Positions 1-12,446 are shown, counted from the stretch's first letter. The stretch: DNA of 64,000 nt from Microstegium vimineum (GCA_022036555.1 CM039134.1:10974818-11038817); one strand, 5' to 3'. The notes: a model not told the origin generated them from the sequence alone. A program made the numbers and translations.

Positions 1-380
1 TTTCATTTGAATTCATTTAGTGGCTCAAACAATTATTTTACACTCGGTTTAGTATAGAATATGAAGAAGTACTAACGAATCTAGACACAAATGAGTCATG
101 GGTGGAGTGGTAGAGGAGGTACCACGCGAGAGTGAGGTCTCAGGTTCGAATCCTGGTCGGAGTGCGTTTGTGAATTTTTTGTCCCAGAATTAATACTGGG
201 CTTCTTCCAGAATTTAATTCTTTTTTTTCGATTTTAAAAACACGATTTTGTTTTGGAATCCATCACTACGAACCGACAGTGATGTGAACCCTCATCACTG
301 CCGAAAGCTCAGTGCCGGTTCAAAATCCAATAGTGATGCAGGATTTTAAACCGACACTGTTTTGACTTTCTGTAGTAGTG
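1..380 (+). mobile_element. CACTA (En/Spm-like) transposon, terminal part
   Basis: The segment ends at 380 in TCTGTAGTAGTG, the inverse of the CACTACTACAG terminus of grass CACTA elements. Short subterminal repeats of the GAACCGACAGTGATG type lie at about 270-360. It is a diverged copy of 40,805-41,193 from the first base of the window, so the element starts outside. No transposase is visible, so it is either non-autonomous or only its end is present. Confidence 0.8.
98..164 (+). other. tRNA-like pol III promoter module inside the CACTA end
   Basis: A B-box GGTTCGAATCC lies at 143-153. About 40 bp upstream is an A-box-like GTGGTAGAGG (about 106-115). Together they resemble the internal promoter of a tRNA or a tRNA-derived SINE. 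The same arrangement recurs in the second CACTA copy at 40,914-40,965. I could not fold a full cloverleaf, so this is not called a tRNA gene. Confidence 0.45.
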
Positions 381-3300
381 ACTGGTACATTGGTACCACA
401 CACATGCCCAGATCATGAGCCGGCCGGCAGTGTCCAGCGGCACCTCATCGTCATAATCCAAAATCTCCCTCATCATTGTCACAGATGATTGGGCCGCTAG
501 CTAGTGCTGTCCGTCTAAATTAAACCCATCAGAGAATCAGATCTCAGGCCAGCGCCAGTCCACGTTCCACAACGACCCGTCGTCGTCGTACATACTCCTA
601 CTATTCCATTGCTGCTAGCTGCTTTTCAGCTTAACCATGATCTCCAAGAAAGCAAGCAAAGCAATGTAACCCCTCTGACCCAACCAAATCTTGCTGTGCG
701 GCGCCGCGATCCATCTCTCGCTCGCTGTGGCGTGCACTCTTCGTCAATCATTGGCCGGGGTGCCCAAGACGGAGGAGGAAAGAGACGCTAGCTTGTTCCT
801 GTTCACAACGTGCGTGCTTGCGTGGTCTCTTCAATGGCATGTGGCTATTATCTTTCTTGCCGCTGCTAAGTACGGTGCAGCTGCTCAGCTCAGGCATGTG
901 AGGACGGTGCCGTTCCGGCCGGCAATCATACCTGAGACGACACCGTGCCCACCCAGCCTTTTAGGTGAGCGAAATCTTTGTTTACCAAACGGCCCAAATG
1001 GCATCCTCCCAACGATTCCTCAGCTTAGCTAATGGCGCGTGGTTACGTTTATTTAAATATAAACTCAAGGACGAGTGCAACAATTTACTGTATTTATAGA
1101 CTAATGTGACCCGAACAAAAGCTATAGTTTTTTTTTTCTTTTAAACGTCTATAAAATTTCTTAGATGGGATATATATCTCTACACACACACAAGTGTTAT
1201 TCTACACCAAACTATTATACTAGAATTCAGTATTGTTAAGTAGTCACGTATCAGTATTATTCAGTATTTTTATGGTGCTACGTGCAGTGTAGTACTGACT
1301 ATTTTTATGGTGCTACGTGCAGTGTAGTACCGACTCTCAGTATTTTTTTAAATCAGTTTTGCCTTGTGGTGTAGATATATTCTTGGTTTCATTGTATATA
1401 TCGTCTTCTTCATACGCCCCTATATTGCATCTATCTACACTAATGACTCCGATATAGCTATAGTCGTTGATACGCTCAAAACTAATCTCGCTCTCTCTCT
1501 TATTTTCTCCCCTGACTCATGGCCCATATGACAATCCATGTAGCCTTCCACTGTTTTTTTTGGTGAGCTTCATTCTCCAATAAAACCACTATGCAGCAAT
1601 CCTATCATATAGTTGTTTAATTTCTCAGCATCTTCTAAATTTAAATTTTGGATCATGTTGTATATTCTTCTTGCGGAATGATGTTTATACTTGTGGTACT
1701 ATGTTTGTTTGTGCTTGTGACTTGCTTCTCATAAAGGAAACGACTTGGTGCCCGTTACATTGGTCGTGAGCTTCTCAAGCATGTGCATTGTTAGTGTCTC
1801 GTATGCACACGATTGTTGAACCATCAACATATGGCGTAGTTTTAGCCTCTTCTTCTCATATTCCTATAGCCATGGTTTGTATCAAATAACATAGAGCTAA
1901 ATACATCCTAGGTCCACTAAATTTTGCTTGTGTGACACCTATCTAGGTTTATAACTTTTGAAAGCTAGTGCAATTTTGGCTCCCTAAACTTTTAAGTGGT
2001 TCACTGGAGATCCATACGTACCTCTTCATTTGGTATGCAGGTTCAATCTAGCATAATGTTCATATTGTAATTAGCCCATTCCTCTCACCCTCTCTCCTTA
2101 GCCTCCAGCATCTCCACCACCGCCTCCGTGCTCACGTTCACCAGCATCGCCCCCTTCCCGCCCCTTTGGGTTGTGCCCATCGACCCTGTGGGCTTGCACT
2201 GGCCACCTAGCAATATCATTGAGCAGAGGGTGAGAACCCTACCTATCCCTAGGTGGCCACTAGCACTGGCAGAGCCTGCAACATCGTAGGAGAAGCCAAG
2301 CGCGGAGGGTCGGCTGAGCCCCCAAACACATACTAGCCATGCTCCACGTTCCTCATCATGGAGAGCCTTTGGCCTTGCCTCCTACCCTCTCCGCCTAGGC
2401 AACGCCCTCATTGAACTGCAACATTTGTAACCGTGCCACGGTGACCAATAGCACCATAGCAATAATGATGCGGTCGGGCGGCCCGGCTACTACTACCCTG
2501 CCCACCACCCCAACCTTGTTGTGTTGCTCGCTTCGACTACCATGTCACTCGCAACCCTAGCCACAACATGACTCTGGCACCCAACATGACTTTGTCCACC
2601 ACTTTGGCCCCAATTACCGCCCGAATCTGCCCCCAAGGCTACTATATGCCACCCCTTACCCCCAGGCGCCACGCTCACCAAGCCCTTAGACCCTATCGTC
2701 GACACTAGCTCTCGTGCCTACCCTGAGTCATCTCCTTCCTTTTCATTATTTCCCATCCTTCCTCCTTTTCTTCCCCATGACATGGCCATGCATGGACATG
2801 GCATGTTGGTAGAGAAGGATAGGACACATGGGTGCACCATGGCCATGGGTGGTAGCCTAGTTGTCCCTTTCTTCTCCTAGTAGCGACAAACAAGGAGAGA
2901 AATAGTAGGCCCAATGACCTATCCTAGAACACTGCAGTAGCAGCAGAGGTGTCCGCTAGAGCGGTGTGGGTTGGCACTCTTGCGACAACGTTGGATTTGA
3001 GCGCACTAAACTTGTGCCCACGATGGGCCCATGCCCATGTTGCATGCCATATCTTGCGACTATGCTATTGCATGTCGTCACCCTTATGCCTGTGGTGATA
3101 CAAATTTTCTAGCTAGGAACATGGGAAAGAGTGTCTCAACGAGTTTAGATCTACAACAAGAGGAAATGTTGAGATGGAAAGGCATACAGAATGATGGGAA
3201 AGAAATATCAGGGGATTCTAAGTGCTTCAATGACATTTCATATGCAGGCAAAGGTATTGATATTTGTCTTGGATAACTCTTGCATTTATGCATGTTATTC

Positions 3301-3957
3301 CTACCATACACATTCCCTATGTTTTCCTATTTTTATTACCATGGCAAATTCCATTTGTAATGTTGATTCAATTCTATAATACTATATCCTTCATACTTGT
3401 TATATCTATATTATGGAGTCTATATTCATTATTTTACTATATCTTGTGACAGATATAACCGTCATGTTCTGACTATGTACAATGAATTTGGTAGTTTTAA
3501 CCATCGAGATTGAAAGAGATTATGTCTTTGTAATTTTACTTAGTAATATTTATTTTTATTTAGTTTTTTTCCAATAAATGGAAGTCAATTTACTATGTTT
3601 TCATAAGTTATAGTTTTTTACTTTAGCTATTTACGTACATGTTTTTTTTGGCTCATCTTGAAGTGTATTTTCTATTTTTTTTCTTAATTCATTGTTTTAC
3701 ATTTACTATTTTTAATTGCAATATGTCGTTTTTACTCTTTTGTTTAATCTATTTATTTAGGTCATCATAAAATCAATTTCTATTGATCTTATAATTTTTA
3801 GGACCTCTCAGCAAAGGTATTAGGCTCATTTTAATTTGAAGCTATTACACTATGAGAATCATTTCACCCGCGTCCAAATTCAAAACAGAGCCAACATCTC
3901 CATCGCTAAAGAAAAACCTAGCGCCATCGCCCCTCTAGTCTCTTCCCTCTTCCTCTC
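381..3957. other. Intergenic, no recognisable gene
   Basis: Short ORFs here (609-1032, 2493-3379) show no family resemblance and no splice-consistent extension. A 36-bp unit containing TTTTATGGTGCTACGTGCAG is tandemly repeated twice at about 1268-1336. Positions 1890-2050 and 39,205-39,440 share a style of sequence seen in degenerate dispersed grass repeats. Positions 2,100-2,900 are GC-richer but not coding in any convincing way. Confidence 0.5.
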
Positions 3958-3960
3958 TAA

Positions 3961-4235
3961 GAGTAACTCCAGTGAAGCCCCTAAACAGGCCCCTATTCTA
4001 AATTTAGGGACTTGGTCCAAAAAAATCTACTCCAATGCACCCCTATTTGGGCTCTCATTTTAGGAGGACTCTCAAAGTTTAGTTTCGGGTCTAGGAAAGA
4101 GGTCCTCTTATTCCTCTCCCTCAAATTAGGGACTATGGTTGGAGTTGGACTTTGAATTTGACTCTCAAATTTTGCAGGTCATCTCCCAAATGGAAATGTA
4201 GGGGCTTGATTTAGGGTCTGTGGCTGGAGATGCTC
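3961..4235. mobile_element. Tourist-type (PIF/Harbinger) MITE
   Basis: Terminal inverted repeats GAGTAACTCCAG and CTGGAGATGCTC bound a 275-bp element flanked by TAA on both sides (3958-3960 and 4236-4238). The 3-bp T-A-A target duplication and the GAGCATCTCCAG-like end are typical of grass Tourist elements. There is no coding capacity. Confidence 0.8.
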
Positions 4236-4238
4236 TAA

Positions 4239-6900
4239 CAAGTTGCTAGTAGGGAGCTAGGGGGAGTATGGATCCATACCTCTAGTAGATCCAATAGTTG
4301 ATTAGGGTTTCATCCAAATAAAATATCCATCTTACATAATAGAAATATTATAGGGTGTTTGGGTTTTTTAGATATATTATCTTCATTATGTATCTATACA
4401 TAGTATATATCAAACTGCATGCCAAAAACTATGTATTTAAAAAAACTAAAACATCTTATAATTTGGAATATGTGGAGTAATAAAGAAGAGTATGCCTTCA
4501 ATTCAGAATGAACAGTGCTCTCCAGGACCAGTACACTCACATTTGACATTTTCACCTGAATTTCTCCAATGATTGTTGCTTCGAAGGGCGTACTACGTTC
4601 GGCGGCAATATCTTTCCTTGCTTCTTCCACGCAAACGGCGTTCTCACGGTTCACACACTGCATGAGCGGAGGAGATAGAGACCGCAACATGGGCATGTCG
4701 TATGCCTCGCATGTGATGGAGTCGTATGGATCTTTACATGTGAGCGCATGGCATACATGCTGCTAAATGAATGAAACTGCGGTCGGCGGCATGCAGCATT
4801 GAAAAATGGTTTTGTTGGGGGAGGGGCGGCGAGGAGGATCAGAGGAGTACGTGGAGTGGAGTGCAGGAGACGAAGGGCCCTTGCTTGCTTGGATTGCAGA
4901 CATGTGAGCAGCGTCCTAGAAGGAGCTGTTGTCCTAGCTAGCTAGCTAGAAGGAGATGTAGTTAAGATAAGATTTGCATCTGGTAGCGATCGATCGGCTA
5001 ACTGATCGCGCCCACAAAAAGAATGTCTCTCGGCCTTGCACTGTCAGGAGGAATCATATGGATGCACATGCTGGCAGATCATATATTCATATCTCTCTGT
5101 CGCTTCCACCTTTCGGCATCGACAAATAAAGAGCCTCAGCTAGGGAAACAAATCAGCAGTGCTAGATGCCATGAAAACCACACACGGCATTGTGAGCTAC
5201 TCCTACCTTTAGTTACTGCCCAACCGGCAGATTATTCATCACCTTCCGGCAACATATATGCAATGCACCAGCCTCATTGGGTGACCAAAAGCTACAAATA
5301 CCGGTCCAATCATGATTCATGACATGATATCTGACGAATAAGCATAGAATTCTTCCTCTTGAGGTGAACTTTCCCACTAACGAACCATTCACCTCAACTA
5401 ATAATAAGTTGCACTGCACTGCACTTGGGAATAGATAATGTGTCTGCCTTCTGACAATAATGCATGATGACTGCCCTCTACCTCACAGACAGATGAGTAA
5501 AGCAGTATTAAGAAGGACTTGATTGCTAGGCTTTCCCCATAGTGAGACAAGGCTACATACATCTTGATCTTATATAGAAGAAGAAAATCCTCTACAGTAG
5601 TGTTTATATATACCTTTTTTTTGTGAAATAGTGTTTATATATAACTACAAAACTGTATATGTTGGTCCAATATCCAAATTTGGTTATCCTCACATAATCC
5701 TCTCTATTCCTGAACAATTCACTGTTGCACCAAGCTGTAGCTGGGTTCAATGCATTCTTCCAACTTTCATGCATAGATCAAATATTAGGAAAGTTCTCTA
5801 TACTAGCTAGACTACACATGCATGGTGCATATATATGTACCAAAAGCACTCTAAGGTTGTATATACTCCCAAAAGGATTTCCCAAAATCCGTCACTCCGT
5901 TTTCATCAAAAAAAAAATCCGTCACTCCGTTATCTAAATTTTGGTCTGGATGCATGTTACAGCACTGCAGCAAGACCACCTAACAAAGCAGCAAAAGGGC
6001 AGAGGGATATTGTTGAAGCATGTTACAACACTGTATCAACATCGGTAACATTGCAAAAGAAGAATGTACTGCACATATTGATATATATGGCTTGATTGGT
6101 ACTCAGATCTGCAGGACATTTGTCCTGCTACTAGCAAAATCTAGGACTTTTCAATTTTTTTATCAAGCCTAGCTACACTGCAAAAGACTAGTAAGCACTT
6201 GTCATTAAGATAGACGTAAAGATGCTTAAGCCTCGCAACACTGCTGAAAGCATAGCTGCTAGAAAGGCGGTTAGGGGGAATCCCAGTAATGGATGCGTAC
6301 GTATTAATGATTGAATGGCTGCAATTAGTTGTTCCCAGGCCCACATGCATCTCTAATCTACCCTAAGAAAATTGTGTCCCCAATCACCAAAAGATCCTGC
6401 AGGTGCTCATACAGTCACCCGGCTCCCCTAGCTTCCATAATCAATCATGTGAGTGTTGCTTGTAAAGCCGATTTCGCAAGCCAGTGTATTTAAAATTGGA
6501 GAAAGGCGAGGGCATCTGCCATCTGTGGAGAAGAAGCCCCAGTTTACGGTTCGTCTAATGATGCATCCATAATTGATTAAAGCGTAAAGAAACCATTAGC
6601 ATATATATATGCTGATTAACAATGTTATCAAGCAAATGCTTATGCGCCATCCAGAAAGCACGCAAATTTGTTATATATAAAATGCTGCTAATAAGTGCTA
6701 GCAGATTGATAAATATTTGTAATATATAATTCATATAAAATTTGGCCATAATAAGTATGAGATCATCAAGATTATAAAGTTTTAAGACGATAATCTTTAA
6801 CTCTATGTGCCAATATGGTCACCGCCAAAAAAATTGATTGAAGAATGGGCTAAACTGCAAAAAATAGTATAAATATTGTTCTATTTGGGAGGTGAGTTAA
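4239..6900. other. Intergenic, no recognisable gene
   Basis: Only short, unrelated ORFs are present. A small direct repeat of AATCCGTCACTCCGTT occurs at about 5887-5932, separated by an A-run. Nothing resembles an exon series or an RNA gene. Confidence 0.5.
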
Positions 6901-6934
6901 GCAATCATGATGGGCAAATGGAAGGTTGCTTAGC

Positions 6935-6943
6935 TATATATAA
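6935..6943 (+). promoter_or_regulatory. TATA box of MIR393
   Basis: TATATATAA lies about 120 bp upstream of the miR393 hairpin. A transcription start would be expected near 6965-6975, placing the long GA repeat in the 5' leader of the primary transcript. The start site is inferred from spacing only. Confidence 0.6.
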
Positions 6944-6982
6944 GGACCTCACTGGAGCTTTCTTGCACAACACCTCTCGCAC

Positions 6983-6985
<3 letters not shown>

Positions 6986-7035
<50 letters not shown>

Positions 7036-7038
7036 AGA
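6986..7038 (+). repeat. (GA)n microsatellite in the MIR393 leader
   Basis: An almost pure GA dinucleotide run sits between the inferred transcription start and the miRNA hairpin. GA/CT tracts in 5' leaders are common in plant genes and can bind BBR/BPC proteins. A role here is inference. The ORFs that read through it as Arg-Glu repeats are artefacts. Confidence 0.85.
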
Positions 7039-7049
7039 CGACTAACAAT

Positions 7050-7170
7050 GCCTGGTGGAAGCATCCAAAGGGATCGCATTGATCCATCATTCCTTCCATT
7101 CTTTCATGGCTGGTCGTCGTCTACAAGGACTTCTCGACGGATCATGCGATCCTTTTGGAGGCTTCCCCTA
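7050..7170 (+). ncRNA. MIR393: MIR393 microRNA precursor
   Basis: Positions 7064-7085 read TCCAAAGGGATCGCATTGAT followed by CC, which is the 22-nt mature miR393 of plants. The 3' arm at about 7139-7168 is nearly its exact reverse complement, with one bulged base, one G:U and one mismatch around the star strand at 7141-7162. The two arms leave a loop of roughly 53 nt, a normal plant pre-miRNA. miR393 directs cleavage of TIR1/AFB auxin-receptor F-box mRNAs and so tunes auxin response, root growth and stress or defence signalling. A TATA box (6935) and GA-rich leader precede it. Short ORFs across the hairpin are not meaningful. The paralogue (a or b) cannot be told from this sequence. Confidence 0.95.
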
Positions 7171-9416
7171 GACATTACTCGATCCATCTTGCTACTCGCC
7201 GCTCTACCGGTTGCTGCTCATCGGCAGTTGCATCCATATCATCAATTTCGATCCGGTCTCGTATTTGCTGTTTCCATGTGTGCCTGCATCAGACGAAGGT
7301 ATGCAGTTAATTTCTCTTATGTGCTGTGCCTAGTGAGATGTTGGCTGGCTGACGATTTCTTGATTGTTTTCACTTGTTTTTTCATAAAAGAATGACTAGA
7401 ATTTTGTAATTACATGCTGATGATCCGCGATACTACGAATACATGTAGTCGCCAGCTAGCTGTCGTTTAATTTGTATTATTTGTCTTGAGTGAGCATTGA
7501 AAGATGTTTTCAATTCGAAGCATCAATTGGTGTTTCAATTCATGGTAAAAGCAAAAGGAGGTGACCTGTATGTCATTGTATATGTGGATATATAGATATT
7601 GACTGCAGTTACATTACACCATGTAAATTTTCTTTTAGGCAAACCTTACTGTGCAGGATATAGCTGCTATATTATATAGATATACTTCATATATGGATCT
7701 ATAGTTATACTGACTATATATACAGAAATGGTACAAAAATAGAATATGCATGTAGAATCAGGCATCTTCAGATAGTTTCATGCTAATCTAAGTTGGGTAG
7801 TGTACATTGCAAACGGAATTACTGATCAAATTTGCATTTTAAGGGGACAAGTCACAAGTGCATCTAAAGCATCACTATTTGGGCCTAAGGTGAGTAATTG
7901 ACAGCTTAACATCTTACAGCTAGCATGATATATAAGGTAGATTCAAGAACAAACTAATCCAATTCCTCACTAATGTGTTATTTTATTTACAATATAATAC
8001 TGTGATGTAAATTACTCCAAATGCGGTGGATCAGAATAAAATAGTGACTGAAAGGACTCCTCACTGCTCTATAGCTGATCATCATTTCATCAGATGCATG
8101 CAGGACCTAATTGTACTATTTAAGATTAAATTCTTAGGTAAGCAGCTAGGCTTCGAGATAGATCGATCAGATCTTGTGGTCATCACATGACCTATATATA
8201 TACAGTTGGTTAGCTAACAAAATACCGGATGTCCGGATCGATGCTGCCTCCCTGTACAGTCCGCAGCTAGCACTGCCAGATGCCCTTTGACCCGTCCAAG
8301 ATCCAGTCTCATCGCATGCGGCCGGCATGTGCATGCACATCGATCAGGAGCACGAACGTCGCCACCGCTAAGGAGGAGGATCCTGGCCTCCGGGCTGCTG
8401 CCTGCATGGTCGCCGACATGGACGCCATCGTTGATGCAAGCCACACCGACCAGAAATTTTGCTGCAACTTCTTTTCTACGGCTCCCAGTTGAGCACGTAC
8501 TGCCACTAAGTTTTGCCTGTTATTCCATTCCAAACTATAAACCGTTTTGTTTTTTCCTATAGGCTACATAATTCTATGTATCTAGACAATAAATTTTGTA
8601 AGTTTTTACTTTAAATAAGTTTATGCATTTTGACTGAAACATTATATCACATCAACACTGCTAAAATAATTTAATCACTTCAAATTTTATCAAATAATAC
8701 TATTTACACATATAAATTTTCAATATATATAGCGAATTCAATAGCTTGAGTGATGTTGTGCAGGCTGAAACGATTGTTAATTTGTTATATATGCAGTTTA
8801 TATCTAAGAGTGAAGTTTCAGAAGTAGTTTTTAATAAAAGGTACAACAATCACAAGTGTGTCAACTTAACATGTGAAGGAAAAATGATCAACTAATAACA
8901 TCAAAAGTTGAAAGCCAAAATATAAATTAATGATGTCACAAGAAAAAATTAAGCTTAGATTTCAACTAAATACATATTAAGTACAGGCTAGCTAACTAGA
9001 GACCCAAAATACAGCCAAATTAATCCTAATGTGTTAGAAAAAAGATAAATCATAAAAATTATCACAAACTTAGGAAAGATCTAGCCATCAATTTGGTAGA
9101 CTTGATCTATTCTATGTTTTATATAATTACCCATGTATGTCATTATGAAGAACAACATCTTGAAAAGTGGATGAGTTTAATAAATACTAAAGGCACCTGT
9201 GACCTTCCTATGCTTTAAGATTCTTTTGTAGTATAAGTGATTATGAGGCTCAGAACATGGTGCATGTTAAATGGCCATTTATGCCTTAATGCATCTGCAA
9301 AATTTCCTAATCTTCTAAGCACTTTGATGAATAAAGCCTTAATGAATGAGCCCCAACTCACCAATGCCTTCAACTAGCTTCAACACTCTCCATCTAGTCG
9401 GTTGATGGTATATATA
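7171..9416. other. Intergenic downstream of MIR393
   Basis: The first few hundred bases are probably the 3' part of the primary miRNA transcript. A GC-richer patch at about 8,214-8,500 has overlapping ORFs on both strands with no recognisable domain; it could be an exon or a relic. The rest is AT-rich and shows nothing identifiable. Confidence 0.45.
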
Positions 9417-9972
9417 GACCTGTTTGGTAGAGCTGTGCTCCCTAATTTTCCAGTTGTGTTCCTTGATTCACTGGTGAAGTGATTCTATGGTTGAAATTGA
9501 TTCTCTTTTATTGTTCAGTCTAAACTATCAAAATCAACATGAAGAATCACTGCACAGAATCAGGTGAAGCTACTTTTTTCAACACTTAGCCCCTTATAAA
9601 GATTGGATGCAGAAATATTAAAACAACTGCGATGGAGGTGTTTGCAAGATACGGTTGGAGATTTAGTAATAGAATTGGTCTTTAGATGTCGAGTTTGGAC
9701 GTTCCTCCTTATTTAGTTATGGTAAAAACTTTGTGTTTGAGTTTGTGTGAACCACAATGGTCTTGTTTGTTTTGAGAAACAGCTATATGCATTGGTCGAT
9801 GCAGAGGCTGGAATATTAATATATTCTCTTTTCTAAAAAAAAACCCCTTAGTTTCATTTCAGAAAATCACCTAACAGAATCAGCAGAGAATTAATTGTCG
9901 CTGAAAAATATGTTTGGCATCCGAGTGATTCTCCTGAGAATCAACTCCGCGGAGTGCTCCCAAACGGTCCCA
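9417..9972. mobile_element. MITE with GACCTGTTTGG-type ends, containing a nested LINE tail
   Basis: The left end GACCTGTTTGGTAGAGC and the right end GCTCCCAAACGGTC are approximate inverted repeats with the CCGTTTGG terminus common in grass MITEs. I could not define a clean target duplication. A 247-bp LINE fragment (9597-9843) is inserted in the middle, so the MITE alone is about 300 bp. Confidence 0.6.
9597..9843 (+). mobile_element. 5'-truncated LINE 3' tail
   Basis: The coding remnant at about 9630-9686 ends in a peptide reading EVFARYGWRFSNRIGL then stop. It matches the extreme C terminus of the large LINE at 33.9-36.7 kb (EIFAKHGWRFSNRLNL, stop). An A-run closes it. CCCCTTA flanks it on both sides (9590-9596 and 9844-9850), a 7-bp target duplication consistent with target-primed reverse transcription. 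Confidence 0.85.
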
Positions 9973-10029
9973 TAGCCCTGACACAACAAACTAGTTGTTG
10001 GGCTCAGATGACACATTCGTAGTTACATC

Positions 10030-10335
10030 TGAGCATTTTGCGGGTTAGGTCGGGCAACAAAAACCTGGCTATTTCGGGCTGAAAAAGTCTCGCCCATAAC
10101 CATCACTGTGTGAGTCGGGTCTAATTTTTTGGGTTGAGCCCAAGCCTGTTCGGGCCACCGTGCAGTTTACCGTGTAAAATAGTTAAAACAAATATTTTGG
10201 ACCGAATTCAGGCTGAGAAAAAAATTCTGGGCAGCTGGATCTATGCCCAGGCCCTATCCACTAAGGGTCGTGGGCGGACCAAAACCTATCGGGCTCGGGC
10301 TAGGTCCGTGGGCCAGGGCAGGCTCAAAATGCTCA
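10030..10335. mobile_element. hAT-like MITE with TGAGCATTTTG ends
   Basis: TGAGCATTTTG at the left and CAAAATGCTCA at the right are inverted, and the interior is rich in GGGCC/CGGGC subterminal motifs. No convincing 8-bp target duplication was found, so the family assignment is by terminal style only. Confidence 0.55.
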
Positions 10336-10824
10336 AATCTAGTATTTGCGATCAGCACCAGAGATATGTCTGGTGCACACTATACTGGAGGTTTCCGGTG
10401 CTGCCACAAGTACTACTGTTACAACCGACCGTTGCTGATTTGATTCTCTAGCGGTTTCTCTTGTGTCAACATAGCGAAGTCCGGGACTTCAAATTCACTG
10501 AACAACGAAGTCAACAACTATCCTTTTGGTGCTCACGCAATACATGCACTGGAGATCGAGCTACGGTGCTCTTTATCTCCACCGCGCATGTCGGCATGTG
10601 CAATGTTCTCAGTTTGAAGCTCTCGTGCAGTCGTGCCTAAACTCCGATGGTCACCGGAGAGTTCCGGTGCATGGCTTGCTGCTCGCCTCGAACTGGGCTT
10701 CACCCCCCTTTTTATCCCGTGCACAGTAGGAAGCTCTAGCACACCTCTCCGGCCGATGCTCCCTGAGAGCAGTTGCCGTGTGTCTGGTACTCTGGTCTGG
10801 GCTTCTTTTTACTTGATCTTAAGT

Positions 10825-11090
10825 CTATGTCTAGATACTAATTAGGAGTATTAAATATAAATTATTTATAAAACTAATTTATCAGCCGAAGATTATTTTA
10901 CGAAACAAATCTATTGATATAAAATAGTCTATGATTTGATAATATGGTGCTATATTAAATATATGTTAATAATAGATTAATTAGGCTTAATAGATTCGTC
11001 TCGTGAAGTACTAAATGACATTGTAATTGGTTTTATAATATAAATTATATTTAATTCATTTCATTAGTACCAAACATCCGATGTGACAAG
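10825..11090. mobile_element. PIF/Harbinger-type MITE fragment
   Basis: Positions about 10,980-11,060 contain the TTAGGCTTAATAGATTCGTC motif of a common grass MITE group; a related element is at 41,594-41,942. The right end reads ACCAAACATCCGATGTGACA. The left end is unclear. Confidence 0.5.
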
Positions 11091-11114
11091 GGACAACAAA
11101 ATAGTCAGGCAACC

Positions 11115-12430
11115 TGTCGGTGTTTCGACCCAGGGGGTCGATCACCAACCAGTAAATTTGTTTATTGCGTGCTCCCTCTCCCAGATGTGATGCAAGAAGA
11201 ACATAATATTTATCCTGGTTCGGGCAGACAAGGCCCTACATCTAGTAGAGAAGTAAGGATTTTATTATCTTGCACCGAAGTGCTCGTACAGGGGGAGTAC
11301 AAGCTGGCTTACACAGATGAACTCGGGGGGGGGGGGGGGGGGGGGGGTCGAGGCCTAAGGCTAGCCGGGCTATCCTAGGTGACTCGGTTGATTGCTTGAG
11401 ATGTTGATCAAGCCATCACTAGTTTGTATTGTGTTCGGATATAGCTCTCTGTTGCGTATGCTAGTGAGCTTGCTGCGAGTGCCAGTGGGTGTTGCTTAGA
11501 TGGTTGCGAGTGCGAGCGGATGTCTTGTTGTTCTCCTCCCTTTCCTACTATCCCAGCGTCCCCTTTTATAGACTAAGGGGAGGCTTGAGAGTACAGGAGC
11601 CCTAATTCGTATCGGTATGGGAGGCATGTCCGTGGCACCATGCTTGCGATGGGACGTCGATCGCTGTAGCGGCATGCTCTTCCTGTCCTTCCGGTGCTCC
11701 GGGGCATGGTGATGGCGGACTGGTCGCTGCCGAACGGCATGGCGTGGAACGATTGGTACCCTGTAGACGGGTGCGAGCTCCACAGTTGAAGTGGAACGGA
11801 TTGGACGGGTTCCATGCCGTAGTGGTTGGAGATGAGGGTCGAGCCCCCGGATCGAGGAGTATCGAGGCCTGCATGACCCTGACGCATCCCCGAAAACACG
11901 GTCGAGGGTTGTCCCATTCAAGATTCGAGGGGGTGCTTTCGGCCTCCGTACTCAAGGCGTGGCTACAGTGGTCGCACAATCGACGGATAACCCGGGTATG
12001 GGTGATGAGTTGATGGATTTGACCGAGGTACTGGGTGCCCATGGCGTTAGGCGGGAGCAGGTAACAGCATGGGATCCCCTTTACCCCATACTGGGAGTAG
12101 GTGAGCTGATCGGGCCTCCTGATCGTGGGGCATTCGATCAACCCCCTGTCCGTCACTCGAGGGGTTGAGGTCGAGGGGGATTCGATCGATCCCTCTTCCG
12201 TCACTCGAGGGGTCGATGTAGAGGGGGATTCGATCGATCCGTCTTCCGTAGCAGATCCTGCTTACTGTCTCTCCAGTAATGGGCCGGCCCATGACTGGTC
12301 ATGCTTGATGGGGAGGTAGGCCCCTGCTTGATGAGCCTTCCCTTATAGGTTGGATGGCTTTTGGATTTTGCCTGGATATTAAGCACTAGATCGCCAGGGA
12401 TTAGGGTACCCCTTGCCTTTGTATCCGACA
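11115..12430 (-). repeat. 3' LTR of the gypsy element
   Basis: This 1316-bp LTR matches 26,610-27,964. It contains a G-run of 23 at about 11,326-11,347 and two and a half copies of a 48-bp tandem unit at 12,127-12,253, each with the CGTCACTCGAGGGGT core. Compared with the other LTR it lacks one 48-bp unit and has nine more Gs, which exactly accounts for the 39-bp length difference. Confidence 0.95.
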
Positions 12431-12446
12431 GTAGCCCCCGAGCCTC
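12431..12446 (-). other. Polypurine tract of the gypsy element
   Basis: Read on the minus strand, GAGGCTCGGGGGCTAC abuts the left LTR. This is the purine-rich plus-strand primer expected just upstream of a 3' LTR, and it fixes the element's orientation as minus. Confidence 0.8.

Noticed and set aside
98..164. A functional tRNA gene
   Set aside because: The B box is good, but no full acceptor stem or anticodon arm could be drawn. The same segment recurs inside another copy of the transposon, so it is treated as a tRNA-like module.
6905..7099. ORFs with Arg-Glu or Leu-Ser repeats over the GA tract
   Set aside because: They are translations of a dinucleotide repeat in the MIR393 leader.
12127..12253. 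CRISPR-like array from the 48-bp repeats
   Set aside because: The units are contiguous tandem copies without spacers, inside a plant LTR, and are duplicated in the other LTR.
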